64,000 bases of DNA, from the NCBI RefSeq assembly GCF_020535545.1, contig NZ_CP084752.1:124001-188000 (forward strand), in the 5' to 3' direction. This DNA comes from Roseateles sp. XES5 (GTDB lineage: Bacteria > Pseudomonadota > Alphaproteobacteria > Rhizobiales > Rhizobiaceae). Positions 26,699-35,268 of the stretch are shown here, in pieces; the first letter of the stretch is position 1; each line of letters begins with the position of its first letter. Under the pieces are notes generated by a model. It searched no databases and was not told the DNA's origin. It saw nothing but the letters and a program-made list of their open reading frames with translations. The position numbers and the translations under genes are program-made.

Positions 26699-28006
26699 AT
26701 GAAGTTTCGCCTCGCCACTGGCATGAGCATATTGGGCCTGATGCTGAGCTGCGCCACCGCGCTCGGCGGAACGCTCGAAGGTCCGCTCCAGATCATGGTG
26801 TCGAAGGACCTGCAGGAGTTGAAGATCTATGACGGCGGCGTGGTGGTCGCCACCTCGCGCGTCTCCACCGGCAAGGCCGGCCATTCGACGCCGACGGGCA
26901 TCTTCTCGATCCTCGAAAAGAAGCGCTCGCATTTCTCCAATATCTACGACAGCGCGCCGATGCCCTTCATGCAGCGGCTGACCTGGTCGGGCATCGCGCT
27001 GCACGCCTCCAACAGCGTGCCGTCCTATCCCGCCTCGCATGGCTGCGTGCGCCTGCCGAACGATTTCGCCAAGACGCTGTTCTCCATCACCCGGCGCGGC
27101 GGCCATGTGCTGATCACCGACCGGGAGACCGAGCCGCAGCGCATCGTGCACGCCGTGCTGTTCAAGCCCTCCGTCGTGGTGCCGGATACGCCGCTTCTCT
27201 CCGACGCGGGCCTTCGCCCCGGTCTCATCGAGGCCGGCGACAAGAGCGTCGAGGTGGCGATGACCGATCCCAAGCCCGAGGTGCTGACGCCCGTCGTGCA
27301 GCGGACCGAGCAGGACCCGATCCGCATTCTCATCACCCGTCGTGGCGATCGCGAGATGATGATCGACCTGCAGGCGCTGCTGACCTCGCTCGGCTATGAC
27401 GCCGGCCTGCCGGACGGCCGCCACGGCAGGCAGACCGTCGCCGCCATCCGCGCGTTCCAGCTTGCCGAGGGCCTGAAGGAAGACGGCATGGTGACGCCGG
27501 AACTCGTGACCGCCGTCTATGCGAAGGCCGGCAAGGGCGCGCCGCCGAACGGGCAGATCCTCGTGCGCCAGAAGTTCAAGCCGCTGATCGAGGAGCCGAT
27601 CACCATCCGCAACCCGGAAATCGCCCTCGGCACGCATTTCCTGCTCGCCCGTGAGGTCGACGCAGACAAGGGCAAGGCGGAATGGTACGGCGTGAGCATG
27701 GACAACCAGCTTCCTTCCGCAACGCTGAAGCGCCTCGGCATCACCACCGAGGCCGATGCGAGCGCGCCTGACGCGCTGACGAAGACGCTCGACCGCCTCG
27801 ATATCCCCGAGGACATGCGCACCCGCATTTCCGGCCTGATGGGCGAAGGCGCATCGCTCTCGATCTCCGATACGGGCCTTGGCCCGGAGACCGGCGACGG
27901 CACCGATTTCATCACCGTCACCCGCAAGGTGCAGAAGGCGGATGCCGGGATCGTCACCGGCAAGAAGAAGAAGAAAAAGAAGTCCTCGGTCTCGGTCATC
28001 AATTGA
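26699..28006 (+). CDS. L,D-transpeptidase (YkuD domain) with peptidoglycan-binding domain
   Basis: A 435-residue exported protein. A signal peptide (M-K-F-R-L-A-T-G ... A-T-A-L-G-G) precedes a YkuD domain with the catalytic motif S-H-G-C-V-R-L-P at about residue 115. A peptidoglycan-binding type 1 domain (L-L-T-S-L-G-Y-D-A-G-L-P-D-G) follows at about 215-275. The C-terminus ends in a seven-lysine run followed by SSVSVIN. Such enzymes form 3-3 cross-links, which are abundant in Rhizobiaceae cell walls. The start could also be ATG 26690. The stop overlaps the next gene. Confidence 0.93.
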   Translation: MKFRLATGMSILGLMLSCATALGGTLEGPLQIMVSKDLQELKIYDGGVVVATSRVSTGKAGHSTPTGIFSILEKKRSHFSNIYDSAPMPFMQRLTWSGIALHASNSVPSYPASHGCVRLPNDFAKTLFSITRRGGHVLITDRETEPQRIVHAVLFKPSVVVPDTPLLSDAGLRPGLIEAGDKSVEVAMTDPKPEVLTPVVQRTEQDPIRILITRRGDREMMIDLQALLTSLGYDAGLPDGRHGRQTVAAIRAFQLAEGLKEDGMVTPELVTAVYAKAGKGAPPNGQILVRQKFKPLIEEPITIRNPEIALGTHFLLAREVDADKGKAEWYGVSMDNQLPSATLKRLGITTEADASAPDALTKTLDRLDIPEDMRTRISGLMGEGASLSISDTGLGPETGDGTDFITVTRKVQKADAGIVTGKKKKKKKSSVSVIN

Positions 28007-28428
28007 CGGGGACGGAAGGCGCGGTCTTCGAGGTCGAGGAGGTCTTCACCGAAGAGGACGGCCTCCTCGTCCTCTCCCTCGGCTTCGCCTCGCCCGACGA
28101 TCCGCTCGACGTGCTGCACATCGCCTGCGGCCAGAGCCGCAGCGGCGTCGAACCGCCGCCCGTCGAGGACCTTCTCTATCTCGAGCGCACCGATCAGGAC
28201 CTTGCCTGCGACGGACGCGAGGTCATCCGCCTCACCGCCCATCCCGAGAGGATCGAGCTTTTCCTGACGGAGAACGGCGCCGACGCGCTCGGCCTGCCGG
28301 CCCATAGCGTCTTCCTGTTCACGCGCTATCCGGCGCTCGCCCCCGTGGCGCACGGCATGCTCGCGGCCATGCGGTCGGCCGTGCAGGATCAGATCGCGGT
28401 ATCGCCGTCCGCCGCGTCGGCAAGATAG
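28003..28428 (+). CDS. Imm10-like protein of unknown role
   Basis: A 141-residue acidic protein, with start TTG overlapping the L,D-transpeptidase stop by four bases. The order E-E-D-G-L-L-V-L-S-L-G-F-A, then D-Q-D-L-A-C-D-G-R-E-V, then P-E-R-I-E-L-F-L-T-E-N-G-A-D-A-L resembles the immunity protein family Imm10. No toxin gene accompanies it, so the likeness may reflect fold only. It is probably co-expressed with the transpeptidase. Its 3' end overlaps the convergent tetR gene by 40 bases. Confidence 0.6.
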   Translation: MTGTEGAVFEVEEVFTEEDGLLVLSLGFASPDDPLDVLHIACGQSRSGVEPPPVEDLLYLERTDQDLACDGREVIRLTAHPERIELFLTENGADALGLPAHSVFLFTRYPALAPVAHGMLAAMRSAVQDQIAVSPSAASAR

Positions 28429-29030
28429 AGGCCGATGAGCCGGACGAGGCCGGTTTCGACTGCGGGATCGGCGAGCGTGCCCCGGCGCGCGGCATTGTGG
28501 ACGATGCCGTCGATGGCATCCGACAGAAGCACGGCCTTCTGCCCGTCCTCCGGGCGCGCAACACCGCCCCGGCAGGCCGCGATGGCCTTGGCATAGAGGC
28601 CGAGAAATTCGATCTCGAAATCGCTCTTCGGGTCGCGATAGGCCTCCGAGGCCGGCGCCTCGTCGAGCAGGACGCGGTGCAGGCCCGGATAGCGGCTATG
28701 GGCCTCGATCATGCCGCGCGCGACCGTCGCGGCGAAGGCGGCCGACGACAGGCCTTCGGCACCGGCCTTCTGCAGGACGGCGAGACTGTCGGCCAGATGA
28801 CGGCCGCGGATCGCGTCGATTAGCGAAAGCTTGTCGGGAAAATACTGGTAGAGCGAGCCGATGCTGACCCCGGCGATCTCGGCCACCCGGTTCGTGGTGA
28901 AGCCGGCCCATCCCGCCTCGCTCAGGATGCGAGCACCGGCGTCGACAATGGCGTCGACCGTCAGGCGGGAACGGGCCTGTCGCGGCGCCTTGCGCATCGT
29001 CGGGCGCGTCTTTGCAATGCGAGTAGACAT
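28389..29030 (-). CDS. TetR family transcriptional regulator
   Basis: A 213-residue repressor. The N-terminal helix-turn-helix is clear (F-T-T-N-R-V-A-E-I-A-G-V-S-I-G-S-L-Y-Q-Y-F, about residues 42-62). The ligand-binding domain ends in a helix with L-A-D-A-A-D-G. ATG 29030 gives the usual basic leader (MSTRIAKTRPTMRKAPRQAR). It is divergent from the DinB-fold gene, and the palindrome between them is its likely operator. The ligand is unknown. Confidence 0.9.
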   Translation of the reverse strand: MSTRIAKTRPTMRKAPRQARSRLTVDAIVDAGARILSEAGWAGFTTNRVAEIAGVSIGSLYQYFPDKLSLIDAIRGRHLADSLAVLQKAGAEGLSSAAFAATVARGMIEAHSRYPGLHRVLLDEAPASEAYRDPKSDFEIEFLGLYAKAIAACRGGVARPEDGQKAVLLSDAIDGIVHNAARRGTLADPAVETGLVRLIGLYLADAADGDTAI

Positions 29031-29048
29031 CGGGTCCCGCCCTGCCAG

Positions 29049-29071
29049 AATGTGAGCATATTGCTCACATT
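29049..29071. promoter_or_regulatory. Palindromic operator between tetR and the DinB-fold gene
   Basis: AATGTGAGCA (29049-29058) and TGCTCACATT (29062-29071) form perfect ten-base arms around TAT. It lies 18 bases before the tetR start and 25 bases before the divergent gene, so one bound dimer pair could control both. Confidence 0.85.
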
Positions 29072-29096
29072 CCATAGAACCGGAAGGACCGACGCG

Positions 29097-29597
29097 ATGC
29101 AAGGCCTTTACCGCTACAATGCCTGGGCGAATGCCGCGCTCTTCGAGACGTTGCGGACGCTCGACCCGCAGCGCCACGCCGCCGAGCGTCGGACCGCGCT
29201 GCGGCTGGTCAATCATCTGCACATCGTCTCGCGCATCTTCGCCGCCCATCTTGCGGGCGTCCCGCACGGCTACAGCGCCGACAACACGGAGGAAACGCCT
29301 GAACTTGAGGCGCTGCACGCCGCCCTTGCCGCATCCGACCGATGGTATTGCGACTATCTCCGGACCGTCCCGCCCGCCGCCCTGTCGGAGGCGATCCCGT
29401 TTCAATTCACCGACGGCGACAGCGGCCGGATGACCCGGGCGGAAATGCTGGCCCATGTGGTCCTTCACGCCGGCTATCATCGCGGCGAGGTCGGCCGCCT
29501 GCTCTGGCAGATCGGCATCACCCCGCCCTGGGACACCTTCGCCGTCTACCTGCACCAGAGCGAGCCGGCGCGTCGATCCGGGGCCGTCGCCGGCTAG
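29097..29597 (+). CDS. DinB/YfiT-fold metal-binding protein
   Basis: A 166-residue four-helix-bundle protein of the DinB (damage-inducible) superfamily, which is not the polymerase DinB. The N-terminus M-Q-G-L-Y-R-Y-N-A-W-A-N and the metal histidines in L-V-N-H-L-H (40-42) and H-A-G-Y-H-R-G-E-V are typical. Members act as thiol-dependent transferases or metal enzymes. The start at 29097 follows GGAAGGACC. It is divergent from the tetR gene and likely under its control. Confidence 0.88.
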   Translation: MQGLYRYNAWANAALFETLRTLDPQRHAAERRTALRLVNHLHIVSRIFAAHLAGVPHGYSADNTEETPELEALHAALAASDRWYCDYLRTVPPAALSEAIPFQFTDGDSGRMTRAEMLAHVVLHAGYHRGEVGRLLWQIGITPPWDTFAVYLHQSEPARRSGAVAG

Positions 29598-29635
29598 GGC
29601 AACGCCGCTTCAGGGCGCCTCCAACGCCCGCCGTC

Positions 29636-30367
29636 TCAAATCGGAGCGCTTCGCGTTCTTGGGAATGCTCTTCGAAAGAGATCCGGGACGTCCAGGATTT
29701 TTTCTGGGTCGGCTGGCTCATATCCCCAGCACCCCTTGTCCAATATGAAGCAGAAAGGACTTTTTGGTCTATTGACCATCCTATTCATATGAAGATCGAT
29801 CCTGCGTGCCTTGCCATTAACGTATTGGAACAACTCGAAAGCATTACCCTGATCGCCACGTTTCCAGAGCGTCGTATTTCTGTCCATACGCAATTCGATG
29901 CGGTTGCCAGGCAGCACCGGGCGCTCGTTCAGGGATTTTCGAACAAGGCAGCCACCTTCTGATACCCTTGTGGCAGTACGGTTTGTATCCGCTTTCCCTT
30001 GCCTCGTTGAAAGCGGACGATGTTCAGCCACTAGCCTTGCCTCAAGTTCAAGGCATCCAAACCTCCCGGAGCGGCGTACGACAGTAGGGAAGATGTCATC
30101 CAACAGGATCATCTCATCGAAATTGTAAGCACCCATCAATGTGAGGCTGCCTTGATAGGACCCAACAACCGAGAGCACTCTGGGAAGTGGATAGGATGGA
30201 GCCTTACGCTCAATGGCTGCCAGGGCGGCATCCTCTTTTTCTACATTCCGTGCGACCCAGGCATTTGTCTCGTAATGCACAACAAATGGCATAATGATCA
30301 AGAGTGCACCGAGGATGCGATAGAATAACCCCGACCCCAGCCATATTACCAATGCTCCAAGTATCAT
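29636..30367 (-). CDS. Unknown low-GC membrane-anchored protein, N-terminus uncertain
   Basis: A 243-residue protein with no recognised domain. The N-terminus is hydrophobic (V-I-W-L-G-S-G-L-F-Y-R-I and A-L-L-I-I-M-P-F-V-V); the rest is soluble, with many Arg and several Cys. The frame stays open for 25 codons upstream of ATG 30367, reading into further hydrophobic residues, but has no ATG, GTG or TTG there and no ribosome binding site. The true start or part of the 5' end may be lost. Base composition is lower in GC than neighbouring genes, suggesting acquisition. Confidence 0.6.
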   Translation of the reverse strand: MILGALVIWLGSGLFYRILGALLIIMPFVVHYETNAWVARNVEKEDAALAAIERKAPSYPLPRVLSVVGSYQGSLTLMGAYNFDEMILLDDIFPTVVRRSGRFGCLELEARLVAEHRPLSTRQGKADTNRTATRVSEGGCLVRKSLNERPVLPGNRIELRMDRNTTLWKRGDQGNAFELFQYVNGKARRIDLHMNRMVNRPKSPFCFILDKGCWGYEPADPEKILDVPDLFRRAFPRTRSAPI

Positions 30368-30688
30368 AAAAAAATTGGCATCAACGAAACGATCAACACA
30401 GGTATTTGCAATATTAACAATGCGACCACTTTCGTACTCTCACCTTAAATAGAATTCCGCCTTTAATACGGGCATAACCCGCCGAAAGTTAAGGATTGCG
30501 GAAAAACTAAACTCAATTTCACTATAACCTTTTGAGGAGTGGAGATCACCGCCCGTTCTGCAAATGAACAGCAAAGATTTCGGCCAGCCATTGAGCAATC
30601 CATGCAGGGATGTGCTGGCGGGATTCGAATAACGATTGTCGCGCCAGCGCTTCCCGGCGGATGCCAGGTGGCGAACCGACCAGCGGGA
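30368..30688. other. AT-rich intergenic region, no gene seen
   Basis: About 320 bases between the unknown membrane gene and the peptidase-E-like gene, with many A/T runs in the first half. It probably holds the promoter of the minus-strand gene at 29636-30367. No stable RNA structure or coding frame was found. Confidence 0.5.
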
Positions 30689-31381
30689 TCAGGGGGGCAG
30701 CAGGGCGGTGATGACGGCGGCGTCGGCCTTGCCGCTGACGCCGCCCGTGATCCAGAGCGGCTCACCGAAACATTCCGACCTGCCGTCCGACACGACGAGG
30801 CCGTCGCTGTCGGTGCAGGCGAGGATGGGGCGCGGTGTGTGCCGGCTGTAGCGCACGAGATCGGCGTGATAGGAGGCGGCCCCGTCGAGATGGGGAAAAT
30901 ATTCGAAGGGCAGCAGGTCGAGCGCGGCGCCATCCGTCACGTCTTCCGGCCGCGCGTCGAGGAACAGCGCATCCGTCGCGATATCCGGCGTCATCAGGAT
31001 GGAGCCGGCGCTGACGCCGATCAGGATGCCGCCCTTCCGCGCCCAGTCGGACAGCGGGCCGAGCATGCCGCTGCGCCGGAGCCGGGCGAGAAATTCCCCC
31101 GTGTGCCCGCCGGACAGATGGATGGCGTCGCAGGCGAACAGCGCCGCCGTTTCGGCGGGATCGTGCGCCACGTCGAGATCGTAGCAGACCGGCACGGCAA
31201 GGCCGGTGCGGGCATAGTAGGCGATCAGCGGATCGAGGAAGTAGCGCTCCGGGTCAGGCCCCGACGGAATATAGCCGATGCGGTTGCCGCCGCGCTTCTC
31301 CTTGAGGAGCCGCAGCAGCCGGGCGTCGATCTCCAGCCCCTCGCCCGCCGTCTGGTCGCTGTAGAGCACGAGATTGAGCAT
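30689..31381 (-). CDS. Peptidase S51 (dipeptidase E-like) / class I amidotransferase fold
   Basis: A 230-residue protein. The nucleophile elbow G-V-S-A-G-S carries serine S124, and G-Y-I-P-S, H-L-S-G-G-H-T and P-H-L-D fit the S51 family, whose founding member cleaves Asp-X dipeptides. The start at ATG 31381 gives M-L-N-L-V-L-Y-S-D, the family N-terminus. It is monocistronic; the dnaE end lies 130 bases upstream. Confidence 0.8.
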   Translation of the reverse strand: MLNLVLYSDQTAGEGLEIDARLLRLLKEKRGGNRIGYIPSGPDPERYFLDPLIAYYARTGLAVPVCYDLDVAHDPAETAALFACDAIHLSGGHTGEFLARLRRSGMLGPLSDWARKGGILIGVSAGSILMTPDIATDALFLDARPEDVTDGAALDLLPFEYFPHLDGAASYHADLVRYSRHTPRPILACTDSDGLVVSDGRSECFGEPLWITGGVSGKADAAVITALLPP

Positions 31382-31469
31382 CGGGGTCCCCGCTCCTGTT
31401 TTCGCCGCATCCTCCGGCGCCGAGGCGATGCCGCCTCGGCCGGACATGGTCTAAGTTCTTTTGTTTTCG

Positions 31470-31512
31470 TTTGTCCTTTCGGGAAAACCGGTTCCCACTT
31501 TTCCCTGACAAA
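31470..31512. repeat. Dispersed Rhizobiales palindromic repeat after dnaE
   Basis: TTTGTC/GACAAA (31470-31475, 31507-31512) and GGGAAAA/TTTTCCC (31481-31487, 31499-31505) form a two-part stem around CCGGTTCCCA. The core (AAACCGGTTCCCACTTTTCC) is the type of intergenic repeat scattered through Rhizobiales genomes. It lies three bases past the dnaE stop and may act as its 3' end hairpin. Confidence 0.7.
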
Positions 31513-31514
31513 CT

Positions 31515-34500
31515 CTAAACCAGCTCGACCTCCAGCACGCCCGGCGTCGAGCGCATGGCGGCGGCGATTTCCGGGGAGATGCGGAAGCGGTCGTTCAGTT
31601 CCACCTCGATCTCGCGCTGGCCGCTGTCCTTGATGACGATGAAGGAGACGAGACCGTCGCCCTTGGTGTTGAGATGGGCGGCGATGGAGCGCAGCGGGCC
31701 GCTGTCGCGGACATAGACGCGCATCGCCTTCTGGCTCTGCAGCGATTCCTCTTCCAGCGAGCGCAGCGTCTGGATGCGCAGGCCGATGCCTTCCGGCCGC
31801 TCTTCCGCCTGCACGGTCATGACCAGCGATTTGCCGGCCTCCAGCAGGTCGCGATACTGGTTCAGCATTTCGGAAAACAGCACCGCCTCGAACTGGCCGG
31901 AGGAATCGGAGAAGGCGACGATGCCCATCTTGTTGCCGGTGCGCGTCTTGCGCTCCTGCTTGGAGGTCACCGTGCCGGCCAGCCGGCCGGCGGTCGCCCC
32001 GCGCTTCACCGCGGCGGCAAAATCGCCGAAGGTCTGCACGCGCATCTTGGCGAGGATCGGGCCATAGGTGTCGAGCGGATGGGCCGAGAGGTAGAAGCCG
32101 AGCACCTGGAATTCGCGGTGCAGCTTCTCCGAGGCGAGCCAGGGCGTGTAGGAGGGCAGCGTGATGACCTCCGGCCCCGTTGCCGCGCCCATGCCGAAGA
32201 TGTCGCCCTGCCCGCTCGTCTTGTTCTCCTGCGCGCGCTGGGCCGCGCCCAGCAGCCGGTCGAGGCCGGCGATCATCGCCGCGCGGTCATGGCCGAAGCA
32301 GTCGAAGGCGCCGGCGACGATCAGGCTTTCGAAGACGCGGCGGTTGACGAATTTCGGATCGATGCGCGTGCAGAAATCCTCGAGGCTCTTGAACGGCTGG
32401 TCGCCGCGCACCTCGACGATGTGCTGCACCGCCGCCTCGCCGACGCCCTTGATGGCGGCGAGCGCGTAATAGATGCGATTCTCGCCGGTCTCGAAATGCG
32501 GGAAGGACGTCTGCACCGAGGGCGGAATGACCTCGATGCCGAGACGGCCGGCATCCTGCCGGAAGTCGTTCAGCTTGTCCGTGTTGGACATGTCGTAGGT
32601 CATCGACGCGGCGAAGAACTCGGCCGTGAAATGCACCTTGAGCCAGGCCGTGTGATAGGCCAGCAGGGAGTAGGCGGCGGCGTGCGACTTGTTGAAGCCG
32701 TAGCCCGCGAACTTCTCCATCAGGTCGAAGACTTCGTCGGCCTTGTTCTGGTCGATGCCCTTCTCCGCGGCGCCCTTGCGGAACATCTCGCGGTGCATGG
32801 CCATCTCTTCGGCCTTCTTCTTGCCCATGGCCCGGCGCAGCATGTCGGCGCCGCCGAGGCTGTAGCCCCCCAGCACCTGGGCCGTCTGCATCACCTGCTC
32901 CTGATAGACGATAACGCCCTGCGTTTCCTTGAGCAGGTGGTCGATCATCGGATGGATCGACTCGATCTCCTCCTCGCCGTGTTTGCGGGCGTTGTAGACC
33001 GGGATGTTCTCCATCGGGCCGGGGCGGTAGAGCGCCACCAGCGCGATGATGTCCTCGATGCAGTCCGGCCGCATGCCGATCAGCGCCTTGCGCATGCCCG
33101 CGCTTTCCACCTGGAACACGCCGACCGTCTCGCCGCGCGACAGCATCTCGTAGGTAAGCTGGTCGTCGAGCGGCAGGTTTTCCAGCTGCACCTCGATCTT
33201 GCGCTTGCGCAGGAAATCCACCGCCGTCTTGAGCACGGTCAGCGTCTTCAGGCCGAGGAAGTCGAACTTCACCAGACCCGCCTGCTCGACCCATTTCATG
33301 TTGAACTGGGTGACGGGCATGTCCGAGCGCGGATCGCGGTACATCGGCACAAGCTTGGAGAGCGGCCGGTCGCCGATCACGATGCCGGCGGCGTGGGTGG
33401 AGGCGTGGCGGTAGAGGCCTTCGATCTTCTGGGCGATGTCGAGCAGGCGCGCGACGACCGGTTCCTTCTCGGCCTCCTCCTGCAGCTTCGGCTCCTCCTC
33501 GATCGCCTTGTAGAGCGGCGTAGGATTGGCCGGGTTGTTCGGCACGAGCTTGCAGATCTTGTCGACCTGGCCATAGGGCATTTCCAGCACGCGGCCGACG
33601 TCGCGCAGCGCCGCGCGGGCCTGCAGCGAACCGAAGGTGATGATCTGCGCCACCTGCTCGCGGCCATATTTGCGCTGCACGTAGCGGATCACCTCTTCGC
33701 GGTTGCCCTGGCAGAAGTCGATGTCGAAGTCGGGCATGGACACCCGCTCCGGGTTCAGGAAGCGCTCGAACAGCAGGTTGTACTGCAGCGGGTCCAGGTC
33801 CGTGATCAGCAGCACATAGGCCACCAGGGAGCCGGCGCCCGAACCCCGGCCCGGGCCCACGGGGCAGCCATTGAGCTTGGCCCAGCGGATGAAGTCACCC
33901 ACGATCAGGAAGTAGCCCGGGAACTTCATGCGCTCGATGACGCTGAGCTCGAAATCCAGCCGCTCGCGGTAATCCTGTTCGCTATAGCCCGGCGTCAGGC
34001 CGTGCAGCTTCATGCGGTTTTCCAGGCCCTCGACGGACTGGCGGCGCAGTTCCGCCGCCTCGGCGCGCTCGGCCTCCTCCGCATCGTCGGTCGCGCCGGT
34101 GAAGCGCGGCAGGATGGGTCCGCGCGTCTTCAGCACGAAGGAGCAGCGGCGGGCGATCTCGACCGTGTTCTCCAGCGCTTCGGGCAGGTCGGCGAAGAGC
34201 TTCGCCATGTCCTTGCGGCTCTTGAGATAGTGGTCGGGCGACAGGCGGAAGCGGCTGTCGTCGGAGACCATGGCATTGTGCGCCACGGCCATCAGCGCGT
34301 CATGGGCGTCGTAATCGTCCGGCGACGGGAAGAAGGGCTCGTTGGTCGCGACCAGCGGCACGTCTTCGGCATAGGCAAGCTCGACCATGCGCCGCTCGTG
34401 CTGGCGGTCGAAGCGGCCGTGACGCTGCAATTCGATATAGAACCGGTCGCCGAAGACGCGCTTCAGCGCGGCGAGCCGCGCCCGGGCGACGGCGGGCTGG

Positions 34501-35012
34501 CCGGCGAGGAAGGCCATGTCGACGGGACCGCCGAGCGCGCCCGACAGGGCGATCAGCCCCTCCGTGCCCTCTTCCACGAGCCAGCTATAGGCGATGCGGA
34601 CCGATTGCCCGCTCTCGCCGCCGAGATAGGCCCGGCTGACGAGATCGACGAGGCGCGCATAACCGGCGCCGGTGGCGGCGAGAACGACGATGGATGGCAG
34701 CCTGGCGAGCTGGGCCTGCTGCCCGCGCCGCTCACCCTCGCCCTCGTCCTCCATGTCGATGGACAATTGGCAGCCGATCAGCGGCTGGATGCCGTCGCCG
34801 ACCGCCTTCTGCGAGAATTCGAGCGCCGCGAAGAGATTGTTGGTGTCGGTGATGGCGATGGCGGGCTGGTTGTCGGACGTCGCCTTGCCGATGATCTTCT
34901 TGATCGGCAAGGCGCCTTCCAGCAGCGAAAAGGCCGAGTGCACGCGCAGATGCACGAATTCCGGCGTCTCGGCGATGATCTCACCTTCGGTCTTCTGTGC
35001 TGCATCCGCCAT
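31515..35012 (-). CDS. dnaE: DNA polymerase III subunit alpha
   Basis: An 1165-residue replicative polymerase. The N-terminal PHP domain starts F-V-H-L-R-V-H-S-A-F-S-L-L-E-G. The C-family palm has P-D-F-D-I-D-F-C-Q-G-N-R-E-E-V (about 415) with the catalytic aspartates. The finger and helix-hairpin-helix regions and a C-terminal OB fold (A-G-T-V-T-S-K-Q-E-R-K-T) follow. The length is standard for DnaE1. The start at 35012 follows GGAAG. The only upstream gene on this strand is the 28-codon SOS gene. Confidence 0.97.
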   Translation of the reverse strand: MADAAQKTEGEIIAETPEFVHLRVHSAFSLLEGALPIKKIIGKATSDNQPAIAITDTNNLFAALEFSQKAVGDGIQPLIGCQLSIDMEDEGEGERRGQQAQLARLPSIVVLAATGAGYARLVDLVSRAYLGGESGQSVRIAYSWLVEEGTEGLIALSGALGGPVDMAFLAGQPAVARARLAALKRVFGDRFYIELQRHGRFDRQHERRMVELAYAEDVPLVATNEPFFPSPDDYDAHDALMAVAHNAMVSDDSRFRLSPDHYLKSRKDMAKLFADLPEALENTVEIARRCSFVLKTRGPILPRFTGATDDAEEAERAEAAELRRQSVEGLENRMKLHGLTPGYSEQDYRERLDFELSVIERMKFPGYFLIVGDFIRWAKLNGCPVGPGRGSGAGSLVAYVLLITDLDPLQYNLLFERFLNPERVSMPDFDIDFCQGNREEVIRYVQRKYGREQVAQIITFGSLQARAALRDVGRVLEMPYGQVDKICKLVPNNPANPTPLYKAIEEEPKLQEEAEKEPVVARLLDIAQKIEGLYRHASTHAAGIVIGDRPLSKLVPMYRDPRSDMPVTQFNMKWVEQAGLVKFDFLGLKTLTVLKTAVDFLRKRKIEVQLENLPLDDQLTYEMLSRGETVGVFQVESAGMRKALIGMRPDCIEDIIALVALYRPGPMENIPVYNARKHGEEEIESIHPMIDHLLKETQGVIVYQEQVMQTAQVLGGYSLGGADMLRRAMGKKKAEEMAMHREMFRKGAAEKGIDQNKADEVFDLMEKFAGYGFNKSHAAAYSLLAYHTAWLKVHFTAEFFAASMTYDMSNTDKLNDFRQDAGRLGIEVIPPSVQTSFPHFETGENRIYYALAAIKGVGEAAVQHIVEVRGDQPFKSLEDFCTRIDPKFVNRRVFESLIVAGAFDCFGHDRAAMIAGLDRLLGAAQRAQENKTSGQGDIFGMGAATGPEVITLPSYTPWLASEKLHREFQVLGFYLSAHPLDTYGPILAKMRVQTFGDFAAAVKRGATAGRLAGTVTSKQERKTRTGNKMGIVAFSDSSGQFEAVLFSEMLNQYRDLLEAGKSLVMTVQAEERPEGIGLRIQTLRSLEEESLQSQKAMRVYVRDSGPLRSIAAHLNTKGDGLVSFIVIKDSGQREIEVELNDRFRISPEIAAAMRSTPGVLEVELV

Positions 35013-35097
35013 GTGAACTTCCTTCCGGTCAAGACGGGAAGCTTAAGCGGATTCGGACCCGGCTCGTCCAGAAGACTTTCGGTGTTGCACCCGATTT

Positions 35098-35118
35098 CCA
35101 CGGACGACAGGTCCGTGG
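35098..35118. repeat. Hairpin between the SOS peptide gene and dnaE
   Basis: CCACGGAC (35098-35105) pairs with GTCCGTGG (35111-35118) around GACAG. Read on the minus strand no T-tract follows, so termination before dnaE would be weak or partial. Confidence 0.45.
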
Positions 35119-35154
35119 CGGGCATGAAGAATGCGGGGAAGGATCGTCGAACCG

Positions 35155-35241
35155 TCAGATGCCGAAGAGGATGACGGAGAAGCTGGCGACGAACATGGCC
35201 ATGGAGGCGAATGCGGCAAGATCACGAAGAAAATCGGTCAT
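35155..35241 (-). CDS. SOS-controlled 28-residue membrane peptide (SidA-like)
   Basis: A 28-residue peptide starting M-T-D-F-L-R-D-L-A-A-F-A-S and ending V-I-L-F-G-I. A short charged N-terminus is followed by one membrane span of about 20 residues that reaches the C-terminus. GGGAG lies five bases before ATG 35241, a strong ribosome binding site. The promoter 28-56 bases upstream has a LexA box between its -35 and -10 elements. In Caulobacter the 29-residue SOS-induced membrane protein SidA blocks division by acting on late divisome proteins; size, topology and control agree, but sequence homology is not shown. dnaE follows on the same strand. Confidence 0.8.
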   Translation of the reverse strand: MTDFLRDLAAFASMAMFVASFSVILFGI

Positions 35242-35268
35242 TTGGTCTCCCTTTCCTTTTATGTTTTT

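Noticed and set aside
29052..29096. Longer N-terminus for the DinB-fold protein
   Set aside because: It would start inside the palindromic operator and add residues not seen in the family; ATG 29097 has a better ribosome binding site.
31674..35174. An 1166-codon plus-strand open frame
   Set aside because: It is the antisense of dnaE and shows no family motif.
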